Origin: Teichococcus vastitatis
GTDB lineage: Bacteria > Pseudomonadota > Alphaproteobacteria > Acetobacterales > Acetobacteraceae
Assembly: GCF_003604215.1 (NCBI RefSeq)
Contig: NZ_QXGS01000004.1
Location: 1-64,000, forward strand
DNA: 64,000 nt
Direction: 5' to 3'
Shown here: positions 54,967-64,000 of the stretch, one piece after another
Layout of the letters: each line of letters opens with the position of its first letter
Position numbering within the stretch: position 1 is the first letter of the stretch
The notes under the pieces: generated by a model
Told to the model about the DNA's origin: nothing
What the model saw: only the letters and a program-made list of their open reading frames with translations
Databases searched by the model: none
Translations under genes and position numbers: made by a program

Positions 54967-56121
54967 TCACATTCCGCGCAGCCACAGCGCCAGAGGAAGC
55001 GCCAGGGCACAGAGGGTGGCCATCAGCAGAAACACGCCACCGCCCCAGGCGGCGTAGAGCGGTCCCGACAGCCAGGTCATCAGCCCCATCAACAGCCCGA
55101 CCCCCAAGGCGGAATGCAGGCTCTGCGCGGTGCTGGCCAGCGCCGGCGGCACCAGCCGCTGGATCAGCTGCATCGCCGCCAGGTGCTGCGCACCGAAGCT
55201 CAGCGCGTGCAGCAGCTGGATCAGCAGCAGCGCCGGCAGCCAGGTGGTGGTGGCCATCGATCCCCAGCGCAGCAGCCCGGCCGCCGCCGCCAGCATCGCC
55301 ATGCCGGCCGGCCCGAGCCGCCGGACCAGCCGGTGGCCGTGGAGAAACAGCGCGATCTCGCCCAGAACGGCAACCGCCCAGAGCAGGCCGATGGTGGCAG
55401 GAGCGTGGCCCGCGGCGCTCCAGTGGATGGTGCTGAAGGCGTAGTAGGCGGCATGGCTGCTCTGGATCAGCCCGGACAACAGCAGCAGCGACGTGAAGCC
55501 CGGCAGGCGCAGGGCCATCAACATCCCGCCGCGCGGGCCGGCACGGGCGGCGGGGTCGGGCGGGCGGGGCAGCGCCAGCGCCGCCACCGCCACCGACGCC
55601 AGGGCCGCCGCCATGAGGCCGGGCAGCAGGCTCAGCCCGAAGCGGCCGGCCAGCCATCCGGCGAGCACCGCCATCGCCATGTAGGTGATCGAGCCGGCCA
55701 CGCGCAGCCGGCCATATTCGAAGCCGCTGCGCCGTGCCGCGGCCAGGCAGATGGCATCGGCCAGCGGGGTCATCGGCGCCATGGCTGCGTTCAGCGCCAG
55801 CTGCGCCAGAAGAAAGCCGAGCAGGCCGGCGGCCAGGGTGAAGCCCCCAGCTGCCAGGGCTGCCGCCATGCCGAGCAGCACCAGCAGAAGCCGCGGATTG
55901 CCCAGCCCATCCGCCAGCCGCCCGCCGAGCGGCCCGGCCAGGATGCGGATGGCGGCGCCCAGCGCCAGCACCAGCGAAACCTCACCGGGCGCGAGGCCCC
56001 GCTCCAGCAGATAGGCCGGCAGGAAAGGCTGGGAAGCGCCGATCGCCGCGAACACCGCACCGATCAAGGCCCTGTGGCGCCCGGGATGGGCCGGCGGCGG
56101 CGTGTCGGAGTCGGGATTCAT
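54967..56121 (-). CDS. MFS transporter (phenylpropionate-permease-like)
   Basis: The 384-aa carrier has twelve hydrophobic helices and an MFS_1-like pattern: LAGPLGGRLADGLGNPR is the loop 2-3 motif, and a FEYGRLRVAGSITYMAMA segment resembles HcaT-type permeases. I set the start at ATG 56121; a longer frame from 56208 adds a non-hydrophobic tail. It is divergent from the helicase gene with about 95 bases between. The substrate is unknown. Confidence 0.82.
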   Translation of the reverse strand: MNPDSDTPPPAHPGRHRALIGAVFAAIGASQPFLPAYLLERGLAPGEVSLVLALGAAIRILAGPLGGRLADGLGNPRLLLVLLGMAAALAAGGFTLAAGLLGFLLAQLALNAAMAPMTPLADAICLAAARRSGFEYGRLRVAGSITYMAMAVLAGWLAGRFGLSLLPGLMAAALASVAVAALALPRPPDPAARAGPRGGMLMALRLPGFTSLLLLSGLIQSSHAAYYAFSTIHWSAAGHAPATIGLLWAVAVLGEIALFLHGHRLVRRLGPAGMAMLAAAAGLLRWGSMATTTWLPALLLIQLLHALSFGAQHLAAMQLIQRLVPPALASTAQSLHSALGVGLLMGLMTWLSGPLYAAWGGGVFLLMATLCALALPLALWLRGM

Positions 56122-56216
56122 GACAGGTGACAAGCATGCAATGGGCCGGGCTCTGCCGCCAGCAATGGCATCCGCCCGTTGCAAGCCGCGGCCGGAGACG
56201 CCACACAAGGGAGAAG

Positions 56217-59096
56217 ATGCGCGATCACGCTCCGACTTCCGCCGCCGATTCCATGTTTCCGGCGCGGGTCAAGGCCGTTCTCGGCCCTACCAACACCGGC
56301 AAGACCCATCTGGCCATCACCCGGATGCTGGCGCATGCCTCCGGCATCATCGGCTTCCCGCTGCGCCTGCTGGCGCGCGAGAATTACGACCGGATGGTGG
56401 CCGCCAAGGGCGCCCGCTACGTGGCACTAATCACCGGTGAGGAAAAAATTGTCCCGCCCGAGGCGCGGTGGTTCGCCTGCACGGTGGAGGCCATGCCGCT
56501 CGACCGGAGGGTCGAGTTCGTGGCGGTGGACGAGATCCAGCTCTGTGCCGATGCCGATCGCGGACACATCTTCACCGACCGCCTGCTGCATGCGCGCGGG
56601 CTGGTCGAGACCATGTTCCTCGGCGCCGAGACCATCCGCCCGCTGCTGCAGCGGCTGGTGCCGCAGGCCGAGATCGAAACCCGCCCGCGCCTGTCTCAGC
56701 TGTCCTATGCCGGCCCGGCCAAGCTGACCCGGCTGCCGCCGCGCTCGGCGGTGGTCGCCTTTTCCGCCGGCGAGGTCTACGCCATCGCCGAGGCCATCCG
56801 GCGCCGGCGGGGCGGCTGCGCCGTGGTGATGGGGCGGCTGTCCCCGCGCACCCGCAATGCCCAGGTGGCGCTGTACCAGAATCGGGAAGTCGACTTCCTG
56901 GTGGCGACGGACGCCATCGGCATGGGGCTGAACATGGACGTGGACCATGTGGCCTTCGCCGCCCTGCAGAAATTCGACGGCCACCGCCCCCGCCAGCTGA
57001 CCGCCCAGGAAGCCGCGCAGATTGCCGGCCGCGCCGGGCGCGGCATGCGCGACGGCACCTTCGGCTCCACCGCCGAATGCCCGCCCCTGCCGCCCGAGAT
57101 GGTGGAGAAGATCGAGGAACACCAGTTCGAGACGCTGACCACCCTGGCCTGGCGCAACGCCCAGCTTGACATGACCAGCGTAGACGGGCTGCTGGACAGC
57201 CTGTCGGCGCCGCCGCCGGTGCCCGGCCTCGCACGCGGCAACGACGCCACCGACCACGTCACCCTGGCGCACCTCGCGCGGGAACAGGAGATCCGCAAGC
57301 TGGCGCAGGGCCGCGCCCGCGTGCGGCTGTTGTGGGAAACCTGCCAGATCCCGGATTTCCGCAAGCTGGCCGATGACAGCCACACCCGGCTCTGCGGCCG
57401 CATCTTCGGCCACCTGGTCAAGGAAGGGCACCTGCCGGCCGACTGGGTGGGGCAGCAGATCGCTCTCTGCGCCCGCATCGAGGGCGACATCGACACGCTC
57501 ATGACGCGGCTCTCGGCGATCCGCGTCTGGACCTATATCGCCGCGCGCGGCGATTGGCTGCGCGATGCCCAGCGCTACCAGAACGAGGCGCGACAGGCCG
57601 AGGACATGGTCAGCGACGCGTTGCATGAGCGGCTTACCGCCCGCTTCGTCGACCGCCGCGCCGCGCACCTGATCCGCCGCCTGGACGACAGTGCCGAGGA
57701 GCTGCTTTCCGCCGTGACCCGCGACGGGAAAGTGGTGGTGGAAGGACATGGGGTTGGCCATGTGACGGGTTTCATGTTTGAACCCGATGCCGCTGCGGGT
57801 AATGAGGATGAGCGCAAGCTCGTGCTGCGTGCCGCCCGCCGTGCTTTGCAAAGTGAGATGCCCAAGCGCGTGACTGATCTGGAAACTGCGTCCGACGACG
57901 CCTTCGCCCTGTTGCCCAACCACCGCATCACCTGGAACGGTGACGAGGTCGCACGGCTGCGCCCCGGCCCCACGCCGGACAAGCCGCTGGTCGAGCCGCT
58001 CGCCACCGAGTTCCTGGATGGCGCGCAACGGGAGCGCATCCGGGCAAGGCTCGCCACCTGGATCGAGACCATGCTGAAGCGGGACTTCGCGGCGCTGGAT
58101 GCCGTGGAGGCCAAGGCGGCGGAAGACAACACGCTGCGCGGCCCGGCCTTCCGCCTGCGTGAATATCTGGGTCTGGTGCCCGGCGGCACCGAGGCCGAGG
58201 TCAATCCCGAGCTGCGGCAGAAGCTGAAGGCGATCGGCATCCGCGCCGGCCGCTTCGCGCTGTACCTGCCCGAGGTGCTGAAGCCGAAGCCCATGGCGCT
58301 GCGGGCGCAGCTCTGGGCGCTGAAGGCGGATTGCGACGTGCCCGCCGTGCCGGGAGGCGGGCTGGTGTCCGTGCCGCCGCCGGAAGGCTGGCCGGACGGC
58401 TTCGCCGAGACCATGGGCTGGGTGCCCGCCGGCCCAGTGCTGCTGCGCCTTGACGTGGCGGAGCGTGTTGCCGGCGAGCTGGGCCACCTGACCCGCCGCG
58501 CGCCGGCCATGCTGCCGCCGGATGTTGCCAGCCGCCTCGGCGTCAAGGCGGACATCCTGCCCGGCGTGCTGCAGGTGCTGGGTTTCCGGCTGCTGCCTGC
58601 CGAGCCGCTCGCCGAGGACGTGTTCGGCCCGCCCGGACCCGCCATGGTGTCAGCCCGGCGCGAGGATCGCGGCCAGCGCTTCCGCCGTCCCGGCGGGCGG
58701 CCCGAGGGCCAGCGGGACCAGCGCGGCCCGCGCCCCGAGCGCGGCTCCCGCCCTGACCGGCCGCAGCGCCCGCGTGACGAGGCCGCGCCAGCCGCGGGCG
58801 ATGCCGTGGCCGCGCCGGGCGATGCCGCCGAGCCGCGTCCGGAGCGCGCTCCGCGCCCGGCCCGTTTCACCGGCAAGGATGGCGCGCCGCGCTTCACCGG
58901 GAAGGGCGGCCCCCGCTCCGACCGTGATGAGGGTCCGCGTCGTGACCGTCGTCCGCGCGATGACCGCCCGCCGCGCAACGATCGCAACGATCGCAACGAG
59001 GGCCGCTCCTACAGCTTCGCCGGCCCGAAGGACAAGGGGCCGGACCCCGACAGCCCGTTCGCGGTGCTGGCACGGCTGAAGCTCGACAAGGGGTGA
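56217..59096 (+). CDS. SUV3-type RNA/DNA helicase
   Basis: The 959-aa superfamily 2 helicase resembles mitochondrial SUV3. LGPTNTGKTHLAITRML (Walker A) is followed by VDEIQLCADADRGH (DEIQ box). The C-terminal helicase motifs are DAIGMGLNMDVDHVAF and QIAGRAGRG. A long middle region follows, then a 130-residue Arg/Asp/Pro-rich tail, probably an RNA-binding disordered region. AAGGGAGA precedes ATG 56217. It would unwind RNA, likely in degradosome-like turnover. The S4 gene follows after 18 bases. Confidence 0.9.
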   Translation: MRDHAPTSAADSMFPARVKAVLGPTNTGKTHLAITRMLAHASGIIGFPLRLLARENYDRMVAAKGARYVALITGEEKIVPPEARWFACTVEAMPLDRRVEFVAVDEIQLCADADRGHIFTDRLLHARGLVETMFLGAETIRPLLQRLVPQAEIETRPRLSQLSYAGPAKLTRLPPRSAVVAFSAGEVYAIAEAIRRRRGGCAVVMGRLSPRTRNAQVALYQNREVDFLVATDAIGMGLNMDVDHVAFAALQKFDGHRPRQLTAQEAAQIAGRAGRGMRDGTFGSTAECPPLPPEMVEKIEEHQFETLTTLAWRNAQLDMTSVDGLLDSLSAPPPVPGLARGNDATDHVTLAHLAREQEIRKLAQGRARVRLLWETCQIPDFRKLADDSHTRLCGRIFGHLVKEGHLPADWVGQQIALCARIEGDIDTLMTRLSAIRVWTYIAARGDWLRDAQRYQNEARQAEDMVSDALHERLTARFVDRRAAHLIRRLDDSAEELLSAVTRDGKVVVEGHGVGHVTGFMFEPDAAAGNEDERKLVLRAARRALQSEMPKRVTDLETASDDAFALLPNHRITWNGDEVARLRPGPTPDKPLVEPLATEFLDGAQRERIRARLATWIETMLKRDFAALDAVEAKAAEDNTLRGPAFRLREYLGLVPGGTEAEVNPELRQKLKAIGIRAGRFALYLPEVLKPKPMALRAQLWALKADCDVPAVPGGGLVSVPPPEGWPDGFAETMGWVPAGPVLLRLDVAERVAGELGHLTRRAPAMLPPDVASRLGVKADILPGVLQVLGFRLLPAEPLAEDVFGPPGPAMVSARREDRGQRFRRPGGRPEGQRDQRGPRPERGSRPDRPQRPRDEAAPAAGDAVAAPGDAAEPRPERAPRPARFTGKDGAPRFTGKGGPRSDRDEGPRRDRRPRDDRPPRNDRNDRNEGRSYSFAGPKDKGPDPDSPFAVLARLKLDKG

Positions 59097-59114
59097 TGCG
59101 CGCCGACCGCCGCC

Positions 59115-59441
59115 ATGGCTGAGGCCGAGGACCGGGACTGGCAGCGGCTGGACAAGTGGCTGTGGTGCGCGCGCGTCGCCAAGACCCGTGCGGATTGCGC
59201 CCGGCTGGTGCAGAAGGGCAGGCTGCGCCTGAACCGCCAGCCGGTGGACAAGCCTGGTGCGCGGCTGCGGGTGGGCGACGTGCTGACCCTGGCGCTCGGC
59301 GGGCCGGAACACGGCGTGGTGCGGATCTGGCGCATCCGGGCGCTGGCCGCGCGGCGTGGCCCTGCGCCCGAGGCCCGCGGCCTGTATGACGACCTGGACG
59401 CCCCCGCTCCCGATACCCTGCCTGCCTCGCCGCCGGCGTGA
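59115..59441 (+). CDS. S4-domain RNA-binding protein (Hsp15-like)
   Basis: The 108-aa protein has an S4 domain at residues 9-60: LDKWLWCARVAKTRADCARL followed by VQKGRLRLN and LRVGDVLTLAL. An acidic tail follows. Hsp15 homologues bind free 50S subunits carrying stalled nascent chains. The gene lies 18 bases after the helicase gene and in the same direction, an order common in alphaproteobacteria. Confidence 0.9.
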   Translation: MAEAEDRDWQRLDKWLWCARVAKTRADCARLVQKGRLRLNRQPVDKPGARLRVGDVLTLALGGPEHGVVRIWRIRALAARRGPAPEARGLYDDLDAPAPDTLPASPPA

Positions 59442-59533
59442 CGCTGCAGCGCGAGAATGGCGGTTGCGTCCTGCCCTCGCCCGGTCCATCTGTGCGCCAC
59501 GCTGCACACTGGATCTGACTGAGGAACCCGGCC

Positions 59534-59866
59534 GTGACCTACGTCGTCACCGAGAACTGCATCCGCTGCAAGTACATGGATTGCGTCGAAGTCTGTCCGG
59601 TCGATTGCTTCTATGTTGGCGAGAACTTCCTGGTCATCCACCCCGACGAGTGCATCGATTGCGGCGTGTGCGAGCCGGAATGCCCGGCTGAGGCGATCCT
59701 GCCCGACAGCGACGATCGCGCCGCCGACTGGGCCGAGATCAATCGCGAATACTCGCAGCAATGGCCCAACATCACCCGCAAAGGCGAGGCACCGGCCGAT
59801 GCGGAGGAATGGAACGGCAAGCCGAACAAGCGCGACCTGCTGAGCGCCAACCCGGGCAAGCCCTGA
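59534..59866 (+). CDS. fdxA: Seven-iron ferredoxin
   Basis: The 110-aa FdxA has [18 protein letters not shown] and [12 protein letters not shown], the pattern of one [3Fe-4S] and one [4Fe-4S] cluster. The C-terminal extension with [11 protein letters not shown] is usual for alphaproteobacterial FdxA. It is a low-potential electron carrier. Start is GTG 59534. It lies between the S4 gene and carD. Confidence 0.95.
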   Translation: MTYVVTENCIRCKYMDCVEVCPVDCFYVGENFLVIHPDECIDCGVCEPECPAEAILPDSDDRAADWAEINREYSQQWPNITRKGEAPADAEEWNGKPNKRDLLSANPGKP

Positions 59867-60078
59867 GGCCTCATCGGGCGGCCGGTGTGAGGCACCGGCG
59901 CTAAGGTGACGCTTGGCGCGCTTCGTGCTATGCGACGGCCGGGCGAGGTTGTGGACTTGCAGGATCCACACCACCTCCTTGATTCACTTGCGCGGGCATC
60001 TGGCCAGAGCGGCCCATGAGGGGCTGCCGGCCTGATGGCGCCGCGTCCGTGACACCGGTTGCCAGGAGTAGAGAGCGG

Positions 60079-60732
60079 ATGAAGCCACCCGCCGGCGCGA
60101 AGTCTCCCCCCCCCGAGCCGGATACGGCCACCTCCCGCCCGCCCGCACGCCGCGGCATGGCGGAAACCCAGGCGCCCTCTCCCACCGAGGGCGTGACCCC
60201 GGGGCCGTCCCGGCCGATGCCGCCGCCGAAGCCGCTGGGCAACCAGGGCAACGAGTTCAAGGCCGGTGACCACGTGGTCTACCCGACCCATGGCGTCGGC
60301 CAGGTGCAGGGCATCGAATCCATGGCGGTGGCCGGCACCGAGCTGAAGGTGATCATCGTCACCTTCGAGGAGAACCGCATGACCTTGCGGGTGCCGCTGA
60401 ACAAGGCGGCCTCCTCGGGCCTGCGCAAGCTGGCCAACCACGACATGATGGGCGAGGCAATGGACACGCTCAAGGGCCGTGCCCGCATCAAGCGGACCAT
60501 GTGGTCGCGCCGCGCGCAGGAATACGAGCAGAAGATCAACAGCGGCGACCCCGTGCAGATCGCCGAGGTGGTGCGCGACCTGCACCGCAATGCCGGCCAG
60601 CCGGACCAGTCCTTTTCCGAGCGCCAGATCTACGAGCTGGCCATGGATCGCCTGGCAGCCGAGGTCGCGGCGCTCGATGGATCCGACAAGAACGCCGCCA
60701 TGAACAAGCTGCTGGAGCATCTCAAGAGCTGA
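60079..60732 (+). CDS. CarD/CdnL-family transcription regulator
   Basis: The 217-aa protein has a Pro/Ala-rich N-terminal extension of about 55 residues. The CarD_CdnL_TRCF domain then starts FKAGDHVVYPTHGVGQV, which binds the RNA polymerase beta subunit. A helical C-terminal domain with MWSRRAQEYEQKI contacts promoter DNA. It stabilises open complexes, especially at rRNA promoters. The extension is longer than in most relatives, so a start at ATG 60157 is possible. A bidirectional terminator follows. Confidence 0.9.
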   Translation: MKPPAGAKSPPPEPDTATSRPPARRGMAETQAPSPTEGVTPGPSRPMPPPKPLGNQGNEFKAGDHVVYPTHGVGQVQGIESMAVAGTELKVIIVTFEENRMTLRVPLNKAASSGLRKLANHDMMGEAMDTLKGRARIKRTMWSRRAQEYEQKINSGDPVQIAEVVRDLHRNAGQPDQSFSERQIYELAMDRLAAEVAALDGSDKNAAMNKLLEHLKS

Positions 60733-60789
60733 GGCGGCCCGTCGCGTTCGGGGCGGCCTCCTCACCCCTGGCCGGCGCGAACACGAAAA

Positions 60790-60824
60790 AGCCCCGGAGG
60801 CTCGCGCCTCCGGGGCTCTTTTGC
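60790..60824. terminator. Bidirectional terminator
   Basis: An 11-base-pair stem (60790-60800 with 60807-60817, loop CTCGCG) is flanked by AAAAA on the left and CTTTTG on the right. It lies between the carD stop and the Bax-inhibitor stop, which converge, and would end both transcripts. Confidence 0.85.
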
Positions 60825-60842
60825 TTCACCGGCCGGGCAGGA

Positions 60843-61628
60843 TCAGTCCTGCTGGCGCACGCCCATGAACTGCAGCAGCAGCTGGAACAGGTTGATGAAG
60901 TTCAGGTACAGGCCGAGCGCGTCGAACACGCTGCGCTTCGCCGCCAGGTCAGTGCCCTCGGCATAGGCATACTCGATGTAGTCGGACTTGATGCGCTGGG
61001 TGTCGTAGGCGGTGAGGCCGACAAACACCACCACGCCGATCACGCTGATGGCGAACTGCAACGCGGACGAGCCCACGAACATGTTCACCACGCCGGCGAT
61101 GATGATGCCGATCAGGCCCATCATCATGAAGGTGCCGAGCTTCGTCAGGTCCGCCTTGGTGGTGTAGCCATACAGGCTCACGGCGGCGAACATGGCGGCG
61201 GTGATCACGAAGGTGGTCGCGACCGAGGTACCCACATACACGGCGAAGATGTTCGCCATGGAGGCGCCCATCGCGGCGCAGAACAGCCAGAACAGGCCCT
61301 GCACCGCGCCCTTGCTCATTCGGTTGATGCCGAAGGAGAGCGCCAGCACGAAGCCAAGCGGGGCGAGCATGGCGATGAAGCCGAGAATGGTGGGCTGCGT
61401 CGCGGCGCCACGCGGCGTCATGACGCGCGTGAAGAACAGCTCCGCGGCCCCGGTGTTCGCGATTACGTAGGCGACAATCGCGGTCAGCAGCAGACCCGAC
61501 GCCATCCAGTTGTAAACGCGGAGCATGTAGGACCGCAGCCCGGCATCGACGGCGGCCGCATCGGCGGTTGCCGTGCGGCCCCAGCCTGTCGCACCCGTCG
61601 TGTAACGATAGTCGGGACCAGAGGCCAT
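60843..61628 (-). CDS. Bax inhibitor-1/YccA-family membrane protein
   Basis: The 261-aa protein has seven hydrophobic helices and the family pieces GINRMSKGAVQGLFWLFC and VGLTAYDTQRIK. The latter carries the conserved Asp of the pH-sensing pair. YccA-type proteins modulate FtsH or leak calcium. I chose ATG 61628 because a ribosome site (AGGAG, about 12 bases away) and the family length agree better than with ATG 61670. Its promoter is visible upstream. Confidence 0.92.
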   Translation of the reverse strand: MASGPDYRYTTGATGWGRTATADAAAVDAGLRSYMLRVYNWMASGLLLTAIVAYVIANTGAAELFFTRVMTPRGAATQPTILGFIAMLAPLGFVLALSFGINRMSKGAVQGLFWLFCAAMGASMANIFAVYVGTSVATTFVITAAMFAAVSLYGYTTKADLTKLGTFMMMGLIGIIIAGVVNMFVGSSALQFAISVIGVVVFVGLTAYDTQRIKSDYIEYAYAEGTDLAAKRSVFDALGLYLNFINLFQLLLQFMGVRQQD

Positions 61629-61672
61629 GAGATCAAACACTCCTACCCTCGCGGACGATCCGCGGGTCATGG

Positions 61673-61702
61673 TTAATATGGACTATCCGTAATCTGATTC
61701 AA
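61673..61702 (-). promoter_or_regulatory. Sigma70-like promoter of the Bax-inhibitor gene
   Basis: On the minus strand TTGAAT (61702-61697) and TATTAA (61678-61673) are 18 bases apart, in a locally AT-rich stretch. Just downstream, 61664-61650 forms a perfect six-base-pair hairpin with loop TCG in the leader, which could be an operator or a leader structure. Confidence 0.45.
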
Positions 61703-61816
61703 CGGGAATTCCGCTGACGTCCAAGCTTGCCCGATTTTCCCGTTGCCGCCTCACTTTTTCTGGCCCGGACGTGCCTCAGCCCGGGCCTCGGCCTCCATTT
61801 CAAATGGCGCTGCGGT

Positions 61817-64000
61817 TCATTCGTTGCGCAGCAATGGCGCCGGACGGCTGCGCAGGGCCAGCGCCGTGCCGGCATAGCCCAGCCCCAGGGTCAGCACCGT
61901 GCAGCCCGCCACTGTCAGCGCCAGGGTGCCGGGCAGGAACACCCAGTCGCTGCGCATCACGAAGCGCGCCACCGCCCAGCTTGCCGCCGTGCCGCACAGG
62001 GCGGCGAGCACGCCGGCCGTGACGCCCAGCAGGCCGAACTCCACCATCCAGGCGCTGCGGATCTGCGCCCGCGTGGCCCCGACCACCTTCAACACCACCG
62101 CATCGCGGACCCGCCGGCGCTGCCCGGCCGCCATGGCGCCGGCCAGCACCAGCGCGCCGGCCGCCAGCGTCACGCCCGCGACGGCCGAGATGGCCAGGCC
62201 CAGCCGCTCCAGCAGGCCGGCCACCGCTTCCAGCGCGTCCCGCACCCGGATGCCGGACACGTTGGGAAAGGCATCGGTGATGGTGCGCAGCACCTGTGCG
62301 TCGCGCGCCGCATCGCCGCGCAGCGTCGCGATGTGGGTGTGCGGCGCGGAAGCCAGCAAGCCAGGCGAGGCGATCAGGGTGAAGTTCAGCCCGAGCCCTT
62401 GCCACTCGATCTGGCGCGTACTGGCGATGCGCAAGGGCACCTCACGGCCCAGCACGTCCACCACAACGTCGTCGCCGAGCCCGACGCCCCAACCCTCGGC
62501 CAGCCGCGCATCCAGCGACAACAGCGGCGGGCCGTTGTAATCCGCGGCCCACCACTGACCGCTGACGAGCCGCGTGTCCTCCGGCGGCGTGGCCGCATAG
62601 GTCAGGCCGCGGTCGCCCCGCAGCGCCCACCGCGTATCCTCGGTCGCCTGCACCTGTTCCACCGGCACGCCCTTGATGGACACGATGCGGGCGCGCAGCG
62701 AGGGAACCCGCCTCACCTCGGTAACGCCGGGCTGGGCCCGGGCCAGTTGGTCGAAGCGGGCCGCCTGGTCGTTCTGGATGTCGATGAAGTAGAAATTCGG
62801 CGCGGCGTCGGGCAGCTGGCCCTGGATCTGCCGGCGAAGATTGCCTTCGATCATGGCCACGGCGGAAAGGGTGGTCAGTCCGATGCCCAGGCTGACCAGC
62901 ATCAGCGCCGTGGGTGCCCCGGGGCGGTGCAGGTTGGCCAGGCCCAGGCGCAACGCAGGGCGGCGCACCCCACGCAGCCGTCGCGCCGCGGCGGACAGGG
63001 CGGCGGCGCCCAGGCGGAACAACAACAGCGTGCCGCCGGCGGCGGCGCAGAAGCCCAGCGCGAAGCCCGGCTGCTCGGCGGAGCCGACCACCAGCGCCAC
63101 CAGGGCCAGCACCGCCAGCGCGTTGACCAGCAGCAGCGACAGGCGCGGCCGGCCGGCGCCTCCGGCCCCGCGGGGCTGCACCATGTCGCGGAACAGCGCG
63201 GCGCCGGGGATCTCGCGCGCGCGGCCGAGCGGCCACAGGGCGAAGGCCAACGCGGTCAACACGCCGTACAGCGCGGCCTGCAACAGCGGCATCGGGTAGA
63301 AGCCGAGGCGCGGCGGCACCGGCAGCACGCCCGACAAGGCCTGCGCCGCCAGCATGGTCAGCCCCTGCCCCGCCACCAGCCCGATCAGGATGCCGAGGCC
63401 GGACAAGGCCATCACCTGCATCAGGTAGGTGACGAAGATCAGCCGGGCCGGGGCGCCGAGGCAGCGCAGTGTGGCGATGGTGCGCGCCCGCTGGTCCAGC
63501 CAGGCCCGCACCCCGGTGGCGACGCCGATGCCGCCCACCAGCAGCGCCGTCAGCCCGGCCAGCGTCAGAAAGGACGCCGCGCGGTCGAGAAAGCGGTTCA
63601 CCCCCGGCGAGGCCTCGGCCGCGTCGCGGATGCGCCAGCCGCCATCATCATGGGCGGCGCGGAACTCCCGCGCGAAGACGGCGGGAGACACGCCCTCCGG
63701 CAGGGCGATGCGGTACTCGTACTGCACCAGGCTGCCGGGCTGCACCAGCTGCGTCGCCTGGAGGTCGTCCAGGTTGATCATCGCGCGCGGGCCGAGAATG
63801 GCGGGGCTGGCCACCTTGTCCGGCTCGCCCGACACGGTGCCGGTGACGCGGAACTGTTCCTCGCCCAGGCGCAGTGTGTCGCCCGGCTTCAGGCCCAGCC
63901 GGTCGGCCACCAGCGGGTCGAGCGCCGCCGTGCCCGGCATCAGCTCGCCCGGCGGGTCCAGCAGCAGCTCGCCATAGAGCGGATAGGCATTGTCCACCGC
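61817..64000 (-). CDS. YbbP-like FtsX-domain ABC permease, 5' end outside window
   Basis: This partial reading frame covers at least 727 aa of a large permease with two FtsX blocks and an N-terminal part beyond the window. DNAYPLYGELLLDPPGEL near the window end matches the periplasmic domain of YbbP-type proteins. Helix blocks lie around residues 165-260 and 300-350, with a second FtsX block near the C-terminus. Partners would be an ATPase (YbbA-like) and possibly a lysophospholipase; these are not in the window. A role in lipoprotein or lipid handling is probable. Confidence 0.85.
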   Translation of the reverse strand, partial: AVDNAYPLYGELLLDPPGELMPGTAALDPLVADRLGLKPGDTLRLGEEQFRVTGTVSGEPDKVASPAILGPRAMINLDDLQATQLVQPGSLVQYEYRIALPEGVSPAVFAREFRAAHDDGGWRIRDAAEASPGVNRFLDRAASFLTLAGLTALLVGGIGVATGVRAWLDQRARTIATLRCLGAPARLIFVTYLMQVMALSGLGILIGLVAGQGLTMLAAQALSGVLPVPPRLGFYPMPLLQAALYGVLTALAFALWPLGRAREIPGAALFRDMVQPRGAGGAGRPRLSLLLVNALAVLALVALVVGSAEQPGFALGFCAAAGGTLLLFRLGAAALSAAARRLRGVRRPALRLGLANLHRPGAPTALMLVSLGIGLTTLSAVAMIEGNLRRQIQGQLPDAAPNFYFIDIQNDQAARFDQLARAQPGVTEVRRVPSLRARIVSIKGVPVEQVQATEDTRWALRGDRGLTYAATPPEDTRLVSGQWWAADYNGPPLLSLDARLAEGWGVGLGDDVVVDVLGREVPLRIASTRQIEWQGLGLNFTLIASPGLLASAPHTHIATLRGDAARDAQVLRTITDAFPNVSGIRVRDALEAVAGLLERLGLAISAVAGVTLAAGALVLAGAMAAGQRRRVRDAVVLKVVGATRAQIRSAWMVEFGLLGVTAGVLAALCGTAASWAVARFVMRSDWVFLPGTLALTVAGCTVLTLGLGYAGTALALRSRPAPLLRNE

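Noticed and set aside
56427-58487. A 686-codon open frame on the - strand
   Set aside because: It lies opposite the helicase gene, whose motifs are intact.

Overview
The window is about 70% G+C and tightly packed. The gene content points to an alphaproteobacterium, most likely Rhodospirillales/Acetobacteraceae-like. The main support is the order hemC-hemD-mitofilin-like-hemY opposite tsaD, ccmA-ccmB beside acnA, an SUV3-type helicase followed by an S4 protein, fdxA and carD, and an intracellular polyhydroxybutyrate depolymerase. The assignment rests on gene families and order, not on a database search. I saw no rRNA, tRNA, CRISPR array, insertion sequence or phage gene.

Layout. 1-1.9 kb: small membrane proteins and a YjbQ-family protein. 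1.9-20.4 kb: a biosynthetic cluster of the aryl polyene/xanthomonadin type. Its left arm has a polysaccharide deacetylase, a family 2 glycosyltransferase, a PlsC-like acyltransferase, two SAM methyltransferases, a MipA/OmpV-like outer-membrane protein and a cation/proton antiporter. Its core (8.19-17.88 kb) is one run of overlapping or touching genes: acyl carrier protein, membrane protein, AMP-ligase, dehydratase, LpxL-like acyltransferase, LolA-like carrier, MMPL/RND exporter, ketosynthase, cysteine-less ketosynthase-like partner, second dehydratase and ketoreductase. Its right arm has two lipoproteins around a flavin enzyme that carries the WxWxIP signature of flavin-dependent halogenases. 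Together these would build a polyene on a carrier protein, decorate it, join it to a (glyco)lipid and export it to the outer membrane.

20.4-31 kb: a mixed block. It has an alpha/beta hydrolase with lipoprotein character, a DedA/YqaA-like protein, an HI0933-family flavoprotein, a TIGR02587/TIGR02588 membrane pair joined by a frameshift, a glutathione S-transferase, phaZ, a dienelactone hydrolase and a GAF-PAS-PAS-PAS hybrid histidine kinase. 31-37.4 kb: a catabolic-looking block. A three-gene, cobalt-type nitrile hydratase (or thiocyanate-hydrolase-like enzyme) has its beta subunit split in two and is followed by an iron-type alcohol dehydrogenase. Divergent from it are a two-subunit CoA-transferase, a CaiB/BaiF CoA-transferase and an EamA exporter. 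37.4-40.7 kb: a chemoreceptor and a cadherin-like multidomain protein.

40.8-64 kb: mostly housekeeping genes. These are the heme operon with a Mic60/mitofilin-like gene, tsaD-rlmJ-gpsA, a diguanylate cyclase, ccmAB, acnA, a phosphoesterase, an MFS carrier, the helicase/S4/fdxA/carD group, a Bax-inhibitor-1 protein and a YbbP-type permease cut by the window end. Many starts are GTG or TTG, and start/stop overlaps (ATGA, GTGA, TTGA, TGATG) are very common, so translational coupling is probably the rule.
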